Assembly (NCBI GenBank): GCA_033722675.1 | Contig: JAWVYO010000039.1 | Coordinates: 1 to 20,359 of the forward strand | Direction: 5' to 3' | DNA length: 20,359 bases | Origin: DATHYU01 sp033722675 | Lineage (GTDB): Bacteria; Actinomycetota; Acidimicrobiia; Spongiisociales; UBA11373 | Part shown: in pieces, positions 7,988 to 15,315 of the stretch | Numbering within the stretch: position 1 is the stretch's first letter | Layout of the letters: every line of letters starts with the position of its first letter | Position numbers and translations under genes: made by a program | The notes under the pieces: generated by a model | What the model was told of the DNA's origin: nothing | The model's database searches: none | What the model saw: the letters and a program-made list of their open reading frames with translations, nothing else

Positions 7988-8920
7988 ATGACCTGGGATC
8001 GGCTCCCGCCGATGTCGACGTATCCGAAAGCCCACCGCAAGGAGCTGTACCGGCGCCTGTCTCGGGTGATCAGGGGCGACGACGAGGATCTGCTCGTCCC
8101 CTTCGAGGAGGTGCGCGAACGGCTCGGGCTGTGGCAGCAGTCCTACGGCGGCGTCCGTACGATCCGCGTCGACGACATCGTCGGCACGGCGGCCCGATCG
8201 TCGGACTTCACCGAGGACTGGCTCCCCAAGGGCGACCACATCCGTCGTCGGTGGGAGGGGCTCGAGCGGGCGTTCCCCGACGGGGACTTCCCGCCGATCC
8301 AGGTCTACGAGGTGAATGGCGGCTTCTACGTCATCGACGGCCATCACCGGGTGGCGGTCGCCAAGCAGCGGGGGATCGAGTTCCTCGACGCCGAGGTCAC
8401 CGAGATCCACACCGATCTCGAGATCACCCCGGACATGGACTTCCGGTCGCTCCTCCACCTCCAGCAACACCGGGCCTTCATGGACCAGAGCGGCCTCCGG
8501 CTCGTCCGCCCGAAGGCCGAGATCACCGTCACCCAGCCCGTCGGCTACCGCCAGCTCCTCGAGCACGTCCGGATCCACGGGTACCACCTGATGATGGAGC
8601 GCGGGGAGGTGCTGTCGCGCGAGGCCGTCGCCGCCGACTGGTACGACCGCACGTTCGAGCCGACGGCCGCCGCGATCCGGCACCAGGGCCTCGACGAGCT
8701 GATGGACGACCGCACCGTCGCGGACATCTTCCTGTGGATCCATCAGCGGCGGCGCCTGCTCCTGGTCGAGGACGACCGGACCTCCTACGAGGACGTCGTG
8801 CGGTCCGAGGCATCGGCGAAGAAGGCGAAGTCGCTGCCGGGCCGGACGAAGTCGGTCATGGAGCGCGTCGAACGCGCCGTGGAGGACGTCGTCGATCGGA
8901 TCGCCGGCCCCGACGATTGA
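7988..8920 (+). CDS. ParB/sulfiredoxin-fold domain protein (actinobacterial, function unknown)
   Basis: This 310-residue protein has at 101-126 a PPIQVYEVNGGFYVIDGHHR.AVA segment. It is the ParB N-terminal/sulfiredoxin-fold signature, in which D-G-H-H-R lines a nucleotide-binding pocket. The preceding VDDIVGTAARSSDF and RRRWEGL segments, and the later HRAFMDQSGL, GYRQLLEHVRIHGY and FLWIHQRRRLL segments, resemble a family often annotated as 'chromosome partitioning protein ParB' in actinobacteria. No ParB central DNA-binding helix-turn-helix is evident, so a role in chromosome segregation is doubtful. The C-terminal 40 residues are charged and helical. It is the second gene of an operon with the metallophosphoesterase, which hints at a shared nucleotide-related role, but that is inference. 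It ends one base from the convergent peptidase gene. Confidence 0.8.
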   Translation: MTWDRLPPMSTYPKAHRKELYRRLSRVIRGDDEDLLVPFEEVRERLGLWQQSYGGVRTIRVDDIVGTAARSSDFTEDWLPKGDHIRRRWEGLERAFPDGDFPPIQVYEVNGGFYVIDGHHRVAVAKQRGIEFLDAEVTEIHTDLEITPDMDFRSLLHLQQHRAFMDQSGLRLVRPKAEITVTQPVGYRQLLEHVRIHGYHLMMERGEVLSREAVAADWYDRTFEPTAAAIRHQGLDELMDDRTVADIFLWIHQRRRLLLVEDDRTSYEDVVRSEASAKKAKSLPGRTKSVMERVERAVEDVVDRIAGPDD

Positions 8921-8921
8921 C

Positions 8922-10844
8922 TCAGGCCGGGGCGACGGACCGGCTTCGCCGGACCGTCCAGAGGCCGCCCCAGGTCAGGAGCAGCCCCGCGCCGAGGAGG
9001 ACCGCGCCGAGCACGAGCATCCGACGGGCGTGCTCCAGGCCCGCCGTCATGGCCTCGCTCGCGCCGGCGATGAGCGTGCTCGCCTCGTCCTGGGGCTCGC
9101 GGTCCTCGATGAGCGATCGGGCGGCGGTGAGCTCGTCCCGGACCTCGGGGATGGGACCGGCGAGGGGCTCGGGCTCGATGTACTCGCGGGCCTCGTCGCC
9201 GACGAGGGGCTCGAGGAGCTCGGAGAGGATCAGATCGCCCTCGGTCGGGGCGAACTCGTCGGTCGTCCCGCCGCCGAGTGGCGCTGCGGTCGCTTCGGGC
9301 ACCACGGCGGCGATCGACGCGTCGACGGCGCCGACGTAGCGGAAGCCCCGCATCGGGTTGATGTTGATACCCCGCATCTCGATCTCGAAGTGCAGGTGCG
9401 GGCCTGCACTGTTTCCGGTGTTGCCCACCCAGCCGATGTGGTCGCCCGCCTTCACCGTGTCGCCGACGCGCACCGGGAGCCGCCCCGTCGCCATGTGGAA
9501 GTACTTCGACTCCCAGCCGTTGCCATGGTCGAGGATCACGCCGTAGCCGGCGCCCCTGGAGATCCAGCCGGTGTCGGTGACCGTGCCGTCGGCGGTGGCG
9601 ACGATCGGTGTCCACATCGGGGCCGTCATGTCGATACCGGCGTGGCGGCGGGAACATCCGTCGCGGCAGACGCCGAAGACCGACGTGACGCGATAGCCGG
9701 GCGTCGGGTACTGGAGGATGACGGTGTCGAACCCGAATCCGTCGCCGTCGCCCTCGTCGATCGTGGCCGCCTCCAGCGCCGCCTCCGCCGCGGCCCGCGC
9801 CTCGGTCTGACGCTCGGCCAGCGTGGCGAACACCTCTTGCGCCGACGCACTCGCCTGGAAGGGGATCCCGATGTCGGTCAGCCCGGCGATGGTCAGGTCG
9901 AGGCGGGTCCCGAGCTCCTCGAGCGAGGGCAGGAGCGCCTCGAAGTCCGTTCCGCGCCGGCTCGTCAGGAGGACGAGGTCCGAGACGACGCTGTCGAGGC
10001 CGATGAGCCCCTCGGTGAGCCCCTCGAGCCGCGCCTCGGCGTCCGCGACCTTCTCGGCGGAGGCGTCGATCCGCCCGACGGCCACCGACCGGCTGCCCGA
10101 GATCGCTCCGACGGCCGCACGCGCCGAGGCCAGCTGCTCGCCGGCCGCCTCAGCCGCCCGGTCCGCCTCGAAGGGCCCCTCCAGGGCGACACCGACACCC
10201 GATGCGGAGACGACGAGGCCGAGGACGACGACGAGCCAGCCGACGCCTGCGACGACGCGCCGCCGCCAGGGGTGGCTGCCCGCAGGGTCGGCGGCGACGA
10301 CCTCCCGCTCCACCTGCGCCGCGATCTCCTCGATGTCGTCGACGAGTTCGGTGGGAACGGCCAGCTCGTCGGTGCTGTACTCGGCCGTGCCGTCGGGAGT
10401 GGTCTCCGGGAGGTCGCCGGGCGCGAACAGGCTCACCGGCTCGGTCGGATCGACCCTCCGGAACTCGAGATCGGGAAGCTCGTCGTCGAGCACGTCGAAG
10501 GGCGACGCCGCCGCCTCCTGCGGTGGCGCCTCGGTGATCGGCTCCGGCCGGGGCGACGACGAGGGTGGCGGACCGTAGGGACGGGGAGGCATCCAGCGGC
10601 GGCCCGATCGGGGGCGTTCCGGCCGCGGCGGAGCGTGCCGGGGTCGCGGTGGCTCGACGGCGGGCGGATCGAAGACCGGGCGGGGGGGTGTGTCGACGCG
10701 GTCCTCCGGAGCGGGGGGCGCGGACGCGCCGGATCCGGCCGGCGACCCGCCGCCGGCCGCATCGAGCGGTTCGGCGTCGATCGTGATCGTCAGCCAGGTA
10801 TCGGTCTCGGTGGCACCGCCCTGCGGCGGCCCGTCTCTCTGCAC
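8922..10844 (-). CDS. Membrane-anchored LytM/M23 family metallopeptidase
   Basis: A 640-residue envelope protein. Residues 1-190 are Pro- and acid-rich and look disordered. A transmembrane helix follows (about 198-221), then an Ala/Glu-rich coiled-coil-like stretch (225-360) and an M23 (LytM) domain (about 383-500). Metal ligands are visible: His401 and Asp405 in RRHAGIDM, and His485 in GPHLHFE, with His450 and His483 as the other active-site histidines. The set is complete, so the domain should be an active Zn endopeptidase acting on peptidoglycan peptides, or an activator of other hydrolases. A second hydrophobic helix lies near the C-terminus (about 609-629), which is unusual for this family. 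The start is GTG 10844; the disordered N-terminus leaves its exact position uncertain. It lies 99 bases after a same-strand GTPase gene, with a TATGAT hexamer between. Confidence 0.88.
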   Translation of the reverse strand: MQRDGPPQGGATETDTWLTITIDAEPLDAAGGGSPAGSGASAPPAPEDRVDTPPRPVFDPPAVEPPRPRHAPPRPERPRSGRRWMPPRPYGPPPSSSPRPEPITEAPPQEAAASPFDVLDDELPDLEFRRVDPTEPVSLFAPGDLPETTPDGTAEYSTDELAVPTELVDDIEEIAAQVEREVVAADPAGSHPWRRRVVAGVGWLVVVLGLVVSASGVGVALEGPFEADRAAEAAGEQLASARAAVGAISGSRSVAVGRIDASAEKVADAEARLEGLTEGLIGLDSVVSDLVLLTSRRGTDFEALLPSLEELGTRLDLTIAGLTDIGIPFQASASAQEVFATLAERQTEARAAAEAALEAATIDEGDGDGFGFDTVILQYPTPGYRVTSVFGVCRDGCSRRHAGIDMTAPMWTPIVATADGTVTDTGWISRGAGYGVILDHGNGWESKYFHMATGRLPVRVGDTVKAGDHIGWVGNTGNSAGPHLHFEIEMRGININPMRGFRYVGAVDASIAAVVPEATAAPLGGGTTDEFAPTEGDLILSELLEPLVGDEAREYIEPEPLAGPIPEVRDELTAARSLIEDREPQDEASTLIAGASEAMTAGLEHARRMLVLGAVLLGAGLLLTWGGLWTVRRSRSVAPA

Positions 10845-10883
10845 GGGCGGATCTCACTCCCCGTGGCACTACCCTGAGTAGCG

Positions 10884-10889
10884 ATCATA
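10884..10889 (-). promoter_or_regulatory. Candidate -10 hexamer TATGAT for the M23 peptidase gene
   Basis: TATGAT (minus strand) is the hexamer closest to the general bacterial -10 consensus in the window. It lies 39 bases before the GTG at 10844. A weak TTGGCG at 10909-10914 sits 19 bases upstream, longer than ideal spacing. Confidence 0.4.
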
Positions 10890-10943
10890 GCCACACAGGG
10901 CATGAGGACGCCAACGCGTGGCCAGAACGACCACCCTTCGTCG

Positions 10944-12260
10944 TCAGAGCACGGGGCCGAGGAGCTCGGCCAGCGACGGGCCGTCGACGATCTCCAGGTC
11001 GTACCGGACCCGAACGGCCGGGAGGTCGAGGTCGAGCACCTTCATGAGGTCGACCGGGGTGCCCACCACGACCACGTCGGGGTCCGCGGCCAGGATCGTC
11101 TCGCGCAGCTCCCGACGCTGCTCGTCGCCGTAGCCCATCGCGGGGAGGACCTCGGTGATGTGGCCGTACCGCTCGAACACCGCGACGAGGGACCCCACCG
11201 CATGGGGGCGCGGGTCGACGAAGGCGGCCACGCCGTGGCGGCGAGCGGCCACGGAGCCGGCGCCGTAGGGCATCTCGCCGTGGGTGATCGTCGGCCCGTC
11301 CTCCACCACCAGGACCCGGGCACCCTCGAGGTCCTCCGGACGATCGACCGACACCGGCGAGGCCGCCTCGACGACCGTGGCGTCGGGGTTGACGGAGGCG
11401 ATCGTCGCCCGGAGCGCGGCGAGGTCGTCGGGGTCGGCGGTCCGGACCTTGTTGACGAGGATCACGCCGGCGCGCCGGAGGTTGGCCTCACCGGGCCAGT
11501 ACGCGGTCTCGTGTCCCGCCCGATGCGGATCGACCACGCACACGTCGATGTCGGGCCGCACGAAGGGCGTGTCGTTGTTGCCGCCGTCCCAGACGATGAC
11601 GTCCGCCTCCGCCTCGGCCTCCCGGAGGATCGCCTCGTAGTCCACCCCGGCGAAGATCACGGAGCCTTCGGCGATGTAGGGCTCGTACTCCTCCCGCTCC
11701 TCGATGGTCACGTCGGCGGCGTCGAGGTCCTCGGAGGTGGCGAATCGCTGGACGCGCTGACGCACGAGGTCCCCGTACGGCATCGGATGCCTGATCGCTG
11801 CCACCCGCCGCCCCGCCTCGGCCAGCACACGTCGAATCGCCCGACTCGTCTGACTCTTGCCCGCCCCCGTGCGGGAAGCCGTCACCGACACGACGGGGCG
11901 GGCCGACTCCAGCATCGACGCGCCACCCGGCAGCTCGAAGCCGGCGCCGGCGGCGGCGGCGCGAGCCGCCAGGTGCATCACGTGCTCGTGCGACACGTCG
12001 CTGTAGGCGAACACTGCCGCATCGACCCCGTGATCGGCCACGAGCGACTCCAGGCGCTCCTCGGGCACGATCGGGATCCCCCCCGGATACCGGGGACCGG
12101 CCAGCTCCGGCGGATACCGCCGGTCGTCGATGTCGGGGATCTGGGTGGCGGTGAAGGCGACGACCTCGACACCGGGGTCGTCGCGAAAGCGGACGTTGAA
12201 CTCGTGGAAGTCCCGACCCGCTGCTCCGAGGATCACGATGCGCCGGGGTTGGGGGTTCAC
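10944..12260 (-). CDS. Cyclic 2,3-diphosphoglycerate synthetase-like P-loop GTPase/ATPase
   Basis: A 438-residue protein of the family annotated as cyclic 2,3-diphosphoglycerate synthetase (predicted GTPase). The N-terminal Rossmann-like part begins RRIVILGAAGRDFHEFN and continues with VVAFTATQIPDI, YPPELAGPRYP and FAYSDVSHEHVMH. A variant Walker A, SRTGAGKSQTSR, spans 129-140, followed by RHPMPYGDL, VQRFAT, EEREEYEPYI, VIVWDGGNNDTPF and VDPHRAGHE; ILVNKV resembles an NKxD-type base-recognition motif. In methanogens the enzyme makes cyclic 2,3-diphosphoglycerate from 2,3-diphosphoglycerate and ATP. Bacterial homologues are common but their role is largely untested, so I do not assign a symbol. 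The start is GTG with an AAGGGAG site 9 bases upstream. The family call is firm, the reaction inferred. Confidence 0.87.
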   Translation of the reverse strand: MNPQPRRIVILGAAGRDFHEFNVRFRDDPGVEVVAFTATQIPDIDDRRYPPELAGPRYPGGIPIVPEERLESLVADHGVDAAVFAYSDVSHEHVMHLAARAAAAGAGFELPGGASMLESARPVVSVTASRTGAGKSQTSRAIRRVLAEAGRRVAAIRHPMPYGDLVRQRVQRFATSEDLDAADVTIEEREEYEPYIAEGSVIFAGVDYEAILREAEAEADVIVWDGGNNDTPFVRPDIDVCVVDPHRAGHETAYWPGEANLRRAGVILVNKVRTADPDDLAALRATIASVNPDATVVEAASPVSVDRPEDLEGARVLVVEDGPTITHGEMPYGAGSVAARRHGVAAFVDPRPHAVGSLVAVFERYGHITEVLPAMGYGDEQRRELRETILAADPDVVVVGTPVDLMKVLDLDLPAVRVRYDLEIVDGPSLAELLGPVL

Positions 12261-12269
12261 GTGTGGGCA

Positions 12270-12276
12270 CTCCCTT
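12270..12276 (-). promoter_or_regulatory. Ribosome-binding site AAGGGAG for the diphosphoglycerate synthetase-like gene
   Basis: On the minus strand AAGGGAG ends 9 bases before the GTG at 12260, which supports that start. A TACCGT hexamer upstream (12293-12298) would give a leader of about 25 bases. Confidence 0.6.
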
Positions 12277-12292
12277 CAGGACTCGCTCCCGA

Positions 12293-12298
12293 ACGGTA
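12293..12298 (-). promoter_or_regulatory. Candidate -10 hexamer TACCGT for the diphosphoglycerate synthetase-like gene
   Basis: TACCGT on the minus strand fits TANNNT and lies in the 95-base spacer after the DUF6777 gene. No convincing -35 box is seen. The spacer otherwise holds only a G-rich stretch. Confidence 0.35.
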
Positions 12299-12355
12299 TC
12301 GGACGGGGGCGGGATGGGGAGGGGCGATCGGCCCGGATGGATGCGTTCCGGACGC

Positions 12356-13579
12356 CTAACCCTCGAAGCCGACGACCGGACCGGCGAGGCTGGCCAGTGC
12401 CCCCTCGATCCCGGCGCCCCTGGTGATCGGTTCGCCCGCCAGGATGTCCACGAGGACGAACTCCTCCACGGCACGCGAGGAGGCAGTGACCGCCACCGCG
12501 TCGGCGCCGAGGAACCCGTCCCACGGGCGTCCCTGGAAGATCGGACGGTTCGGCAGCTCGCGGGGCGACCGGAGCGGACTCCCCGACAGACACCGGGCGG
12601 CCGGTGCGCCCTGGGGGTCGATGAGCACGGCCGTGCCCCGCTGCAGCACCGACTGGCGGTGGAGGATCGTCCCGTTGCGCCAGCCGTGGTTGGTCACGAG
12701 CGTGTCGTCCAGGAGCACCACCGGCGTGAGGCTAGCGAGGTACCCGCTCAGCTCCTCGAACGGGACGTCGTGGACCGCCGCCCACCCGCGCCCCACCCGC
12801 GGATTGGCGCCCAGCGCAGCAGCGAGTCGGTCGAGGTCGCACACCTCGCCGTTCGGCGCGGCGCCGTACACCCCCGGGTTGGAGCCGACCCGCACCGGGC
12901 TGTTGAGCGCGGTGTCGGCACCGAGACACGGTCCGTGGGGGTCCCAACCGATGCCGCTCACCGACGCACCGTCCTCGGGGTCCACCGCCAGCCCCTGGGC
13001 CAGGGCCATGGTGCGTTCGGGACCGGGCTCGACGCACACGGCCGACCCGTCCCGAGCGACGAGCGTGAACCGGCGGTCGTCGTCGCGACGGTCCCCGTCG
13101 AGGTCCTCGAGACCCTCGATGGCGGCGTCCGCCCCGACGTGGTCCTGCACCGTGCGGCGGATCTCCCCCACGGCGAGGTTGCCGGTGGGTCCCCGGACCG
13201 CGGCAAGTTCCCAGGCGAGGCCGTCGACCATGATCCGATCGGCGAGCGAGTTGCGCCCGTGGGGGCTCTCCAGCGCCGAGGCGCTGGTGGGCGGCAACGC
13301 GAGCAGGTCGAGATCGAGTCCGAAGTCGACTGCCACGGGGGCGGTGAACGGGTCCGGACCGATCGTGCCGGCCGGTTCGATCATCACCGTCCCGGGCCCG
13401 AACGCGGGCTCGAAGTCGATGGGGTCGGGGCCGACGCCACCGTCGCCGCGCAGCATGAGCATGAGCCCGCCTCCGAGCGCGAGCAGGAGCATCAGCGTGC
13501 TCACACTGCGCATGAAGCGCAGGAATGCCGGGGACGGCACTCGTCTCTTCTCCTCGTCAGACAGCCCGGTCCGAGCCAC
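12356..13579 (-). CDS. Membrane-anchored DUF6777-type protein
   Basis: This 407-residue protein has a short charged N-terminus, one transmembrane helix (about 25-43) and a large outer part. Residues about 231-389 match my recollection of DUF6777: GSNPGVYG....CD..RL at the start, SLTPVVLL.DTLVTNHG in the middle, SVLQRGTAVLIDPQG.P..RC, and a closing WDGFLGA....V and FVLVDI.AG block. Six of the protein's seven cysteines lie outside the membrane. Residues 110-225 form a second region that I do not recognise. The function of DUF6777 is not known; homologues are membrane or secreted proteins of actinobacteria. The start is a GTG without a strong ribosome-binding site; a Met at residue 23 is an alternative but would cut into the membrane helix. 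The gene is divergent from the EamA transporter, with inverted repeats in the spacer. Confidence 0.72.
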   Translation of the reverse strand: MARTGLSDEEKRRVPSPAFLRFMRSVSTLMLLLALGGGLMLMLRGDGGVGPDPIDFEPAFGPGTVMIEPAGTIGPDPFTAPVAVDFGLDLDLLALPPTSASALESPHGRNSLADRIMVDGLAWELAAVRGPTGNLAVGEIRRTVQDHVGADAAIEGLEDLDGDRRDDDRRFTLVARDGSAVCVEPGPERTMALAQGLAVDPEDGASVSGIGWDPHGPCLGADTALNSPVRVGSNPGVYGAAPNGEVCDLDRLAAALGANPRVGRGWAAVHDVPFEELSGYLASLTPVVLLDDTLVTNHGWRNGTILHRQSVLQRGTAVLIDPQGAPAARCLSGSPLRSPRELPNRPIFQGRPWDGFLGADAVAVTASSRAVEEFVLVDILAGEPITRGAGIEGALASLAGPVVGFEG

Positions 13580-13599
13580 GTGGTGTGGCCGGACACCAC
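13580..13599. repeat. Inverted repeat between the divergent DUF6777 and EamA genes
   Basis: GTGGTGT at 13580-13586 pairs with ACACCAC at 13593-13599 around a 6-base centre. A second, smaller repeat, CTGAC-AGTA-GTCAG, follows at 13599-13612 and overlaps the candidate TACTGT -10 hexamer (13602-13607, minus strand). The pair could be an operator or an mRNA hairpin next to the DUF6777 start codon. The short arms make chance plausible. Confidence 0.35.
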
Positions 13600-13601
13600 T
13601 G

Positions 13602-13607
13602 ACAGTA
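13602..13607 (-). promoter_or_regulatory. Candidate -10 hexamer TACTGT for the DUF6777 gene
   Basis: TACTGT on the minus strand lies 22 bases before the GTG at 13579 and inside a small inverted repeat (13599-13612). Confidence 0.35.
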
Positions 13608-13650
13608 GTCAGCCGAGTGGCCCTGCGAAAGCGACTTCTCGGCCCGTGGC

Positions 13651-13656
13651 TACCGT
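13651..13656 (+). promoter_or_regulatory. Candidate -10 hexamer TACCGT for the EamA transporter (leaderless)
   Basis: TACCGT ends exactly 6 bases before the GTG at 13663, the same geometry as at 4109 and 7282, with no ribosome-binding site between. Confidence 0.5.
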
Positions 13657-13662
13657 CGCCGG

Positions 13663-14556
13663 GTGACCCGACTCACCGCCCTCACCGGCGTCATCGGCAT
13701 CTCGTTCGCTGCGATCTTCGTGCGACTCGCCGACGCGTCCCCGACGACGGTCACGTTCTTCCGCCTCGTCTATGCCCTCCCGTTCCTCGCCGTGATCGTG
13801 GCCATGTCCCCCACCACCGACGATCGGCCCCTGCGGGCCAGGGCGATCGCCTTCGCAGCCGGGTTCGTGTTCACCGTGGACCTGACGATGTGGCATGCGA
13901 GCATCGGAATGATCGGCGCCGGCCTCGCCACCGTCCTCGTGAACGTGCAGGTCGTCGTGGTGGCGATGATCTCGTGGCTCGTCGCCCGGGAGCGGCCGAC
14001 ACCGGTCGCCGCCGCGACGATCCCCGTCATCCTCGGTGGAATCGTGCTGATCGCGGGCGTCGGCGAGGCTCCGACGACCGACGACCCCCTCACCGGGACC
14101 CTGCTGGGCGTCGGGGCGGCGGTCGCCTACGGGTCGTTCATCGTGCTGCTGCGAACGGCGAACCGCCTCGGGACCGCCCATCCCGCCGCCCCCCTCCTCG
14201 ACGCGACCCTCGGTGGAGCCATCGCGGCGCTCGCCTGGTCCTTCGTCGAGACGGACTTCGCCTTCGCGCCGTCCTGGCCGTCCCACGGGTGGCTCCTGCT
14301 CCTCGCGATCGTTGGCCAGACCGTCGGGTGGCTGCTGCTCAGCCGGGCCCTCCCCCGGCTGCCGGCGCTCGAGACGTCGCTCCTGATCCTCGTCCAGCCC
14401 GCCGCCACGCTGCTGTGGGCCCGACTGTTCTTCGACGAGCGCCTGGCGGTCGGTCAGTGGATCGGCGTCGTCGTCGTGCTGGTCGGGGTGGCGGTCGCTG
14501 CCGGTCGTACGACGGCCGTCACACGACCTCGGGGAGCCACGTCCGGATCGACCTGA
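13663..14556 (+). CDS. EamA/DMT superfamily transporter
   Basis: A 297-residue polytopic inner-membrane protein with about ten hydrophobic helices in two EamA repeats (about 3-120 and 145-285). The first repeat opens with GISFAAIFVRLAD...TVTFFRL, the usual start of a drug/metabolite transporter half. The second shows the typical QTVGWLLLSRALPRLPALE..LLILVQPAATLLWARLFFDE segment, the conserved Pro-containing helix followed by the acidic residue before the last helices. Substrates of this family range from amino acids to nucleosides and drugs and cannot be read from sequence. GTG 13663 places the first helix near the N-terminus and lies 6 bases from a TACCGT hexamer. The last 38 bases overlap the convergent 240-residue gene. 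Confidence 0.9.
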   Translation: MTRLTALTGVIGISFAAIFVRLADASPTTVTFFRLVYALPFLAVIVAMSPTTDDRPLRARAIAFAAGFVFTVDLTMWHASIGMIGAGLATVLVNVQVVVVAMISWLVARERPTPVAAATIPVILGGIVLIAGVGEAPTTDDPLTGTLLGVGAAVAYGSFIVLLRTANRLGTAHPAAPLLDATLGGAIAALAWSFVETDFAFAPSWPSHGWLLLLAIVGQTVGWLLLSRALPRLPALETSLLILVQPAATLLWARLFFDERLAVGQWIGVVVVLVGVAVAAGRTTAVTRPRGATSGST

Positions 14557-15244
14557 AGAAACGCGACCGCGCCACGGCGTCGGCGGCACCGAGCGTTCGG
14601 GCGCGGACCATGGCGAGGTCGTCGACGTGGGGGCCGAAGGCGATCACCTTCGACGACCGGGCGGCCGACCCGATCACCTCGTCGGCGTCGGGATGCGTCA
14701 GGTCGACGAACACGACGACCGGAGCCCGGTCGTCGGTGCCCCACGGGACGAGCCGGTATCCGGCCGCTCCCACCGCCTCCTCGATCCGGGTCCGGTCCAT
14801 GAGGTCCCGGGACAGCACGGCCACCGCCGGTCGCGTCATCGCGGCCGCCTTGGCCGCCCCCCAGGCGATGTGCGCCCGCCACGCCTCCTCCCCCAGGTCC
14901 TGTGAGGATGCCGGCGCCAGTCCGTAGTGATCGCCGGGGAGGGCGGTCACCACCGCCTCGTCGCGCTCGACGGGGGCGACGCCGGCGGCCTCCAGTGCCT
15001 CGGTGGGGAAGCGCATGGCCTCCTGGAAGAGTTCGAGCGGCGACCGACGCTGCCGGCCGTAGGGACGTGCCAGCAGCGTCGCGAGCTCGGTGGCGAGCCA
15101 CGATCGGCCTTCCTCCACCGCCGCGTCGAGGCCGTCGGGTGGCTCGATCCCGTGCGCGGCGAGACGCTCGGCGACCACGGCGGGATAGGCGGCGAGCATC
15201 GCCTCGCGCAGGTCACGGGCGGGTTCCGAGAGCTCCCCGGTCAT
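14519..15244 (-). CDS. Uncharacterised protein with receiver-like C-terminal half
   Basis: I do not recognise this 240-residue protein as a named family. The N-terminal half (1-90) is rich in helices (LREAMLAAYPAVVAERLAAHG, then a segment around LFQEAMRFPTEALEAAG). The C-terminal half (about 135-235) alternates beta strands and helices like a response-regulator receiver or other flavodoxin-like fold: AVAVLSRDLMDRTRIEEAVGA, PVVVFVDLTHPDADEV, SKVIAFGPHVDDLAMVRAR and ADAVARSRFFRSI. A single Asp follows the second core strand, but the paired acidic residues and Lys of a true phospho-receiver are not clear, so phosphorylation is doubtful. The frame extends to 15316, but ATG 15244 follows a TAGGCT hexamer by 7 bases and the extension runs into the divergent promoter. 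It overlaps the EamA gene end by 38 bases. The coding call is good; the function is unknown. Confidence 0.75.
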   Translation of the reverse strand: MTGELSEPARDLREAMLAAYPAVVAERLAAHGIEPPDGLDAAVEEGRSWLATELATLLARPYGRQRRSPLELFQEAMRFPTEALEAAGVAPVERDEAVVTALPGDHYGLAPASSQDLGEEAWRAHIAWGAAKAAAMTRPAVAVLSRDLMDRTRIEEAVGAAGYRLVPWGTDDRAPVVVFVDLTHPDADEVIGSAARSSKVIAFGPHVDDLAMVRARTLGAADAVARSRFFRSIRTWLPEVV

Positions 15245-15251
15245 CGCCGGG

Positions 15252-15257
15252 AGCCTA
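15252..15257 (-). promoter_or_regulatory. Candidate -10 hexamer TAGGCT for the receiver-like gene (leaderless)
   Basis: TAGGCT on the minus strand ends 7 bases before ATG 15244, with no ribosome-binding site between. It supports 15244 as the start. Confidence 0.48.
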
Positions 15258-15282
15258 TCGGCCGGGCCGATCCTGCGATCGG

Positions 15283-15288
15283 TACCAT
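15283..15288 (+). promoter_or_regulatory. Candidate -10 hexamer TACCAT for the LppM-like operon
   Basis: TACCAT fits TANNNT. A transcript start about 7 bases downstream would leave a leader of about 20 bases carrying GAGAGGGA before ATG 15316. Confidence 0.42.
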
Positions 15289-15302
15289 GCGGCGGCCAAC
15301 CA

Positions 15303-15310
15303 GAGAGGGA
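15303..15310 (+). promoter_or_regulatory. Ribosome-binding site GAGAGGGA for the LppM-like gene
   Basis: GAGAGGGA lies 5 bases before ATG 15316 and confirms this start. The same frame is open far upstream (to 14902), and without this site an annotator might pick a much longer protein. Confidence 0.65.
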
Positions 15311-15315
15311 CCGCA

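Noticed and set aside
9030..10877. A 615-codon plus-strand frame opposite the M23 peptidase gene
   Set aside because: It is a shadow of the peptidase, whose zinc motifs are intact; the translation is Gly/Arg/Asp-rich without motifs.
10902..12359. A 485-codon plus-strand frame opposite the diphosphoglycerate synthetase-like gene
   Set aside because: Antisense shadow; Asp/Gly/His/Arg-rich with no recognisable domain.
12423..14927. An 834-codon plus-strand frame across DUF6777, EamA and the 240-residue gene
   Set aside because: The translation is Ser/Arg/Pro-rich with no domains and overlaps three better-supported genes.
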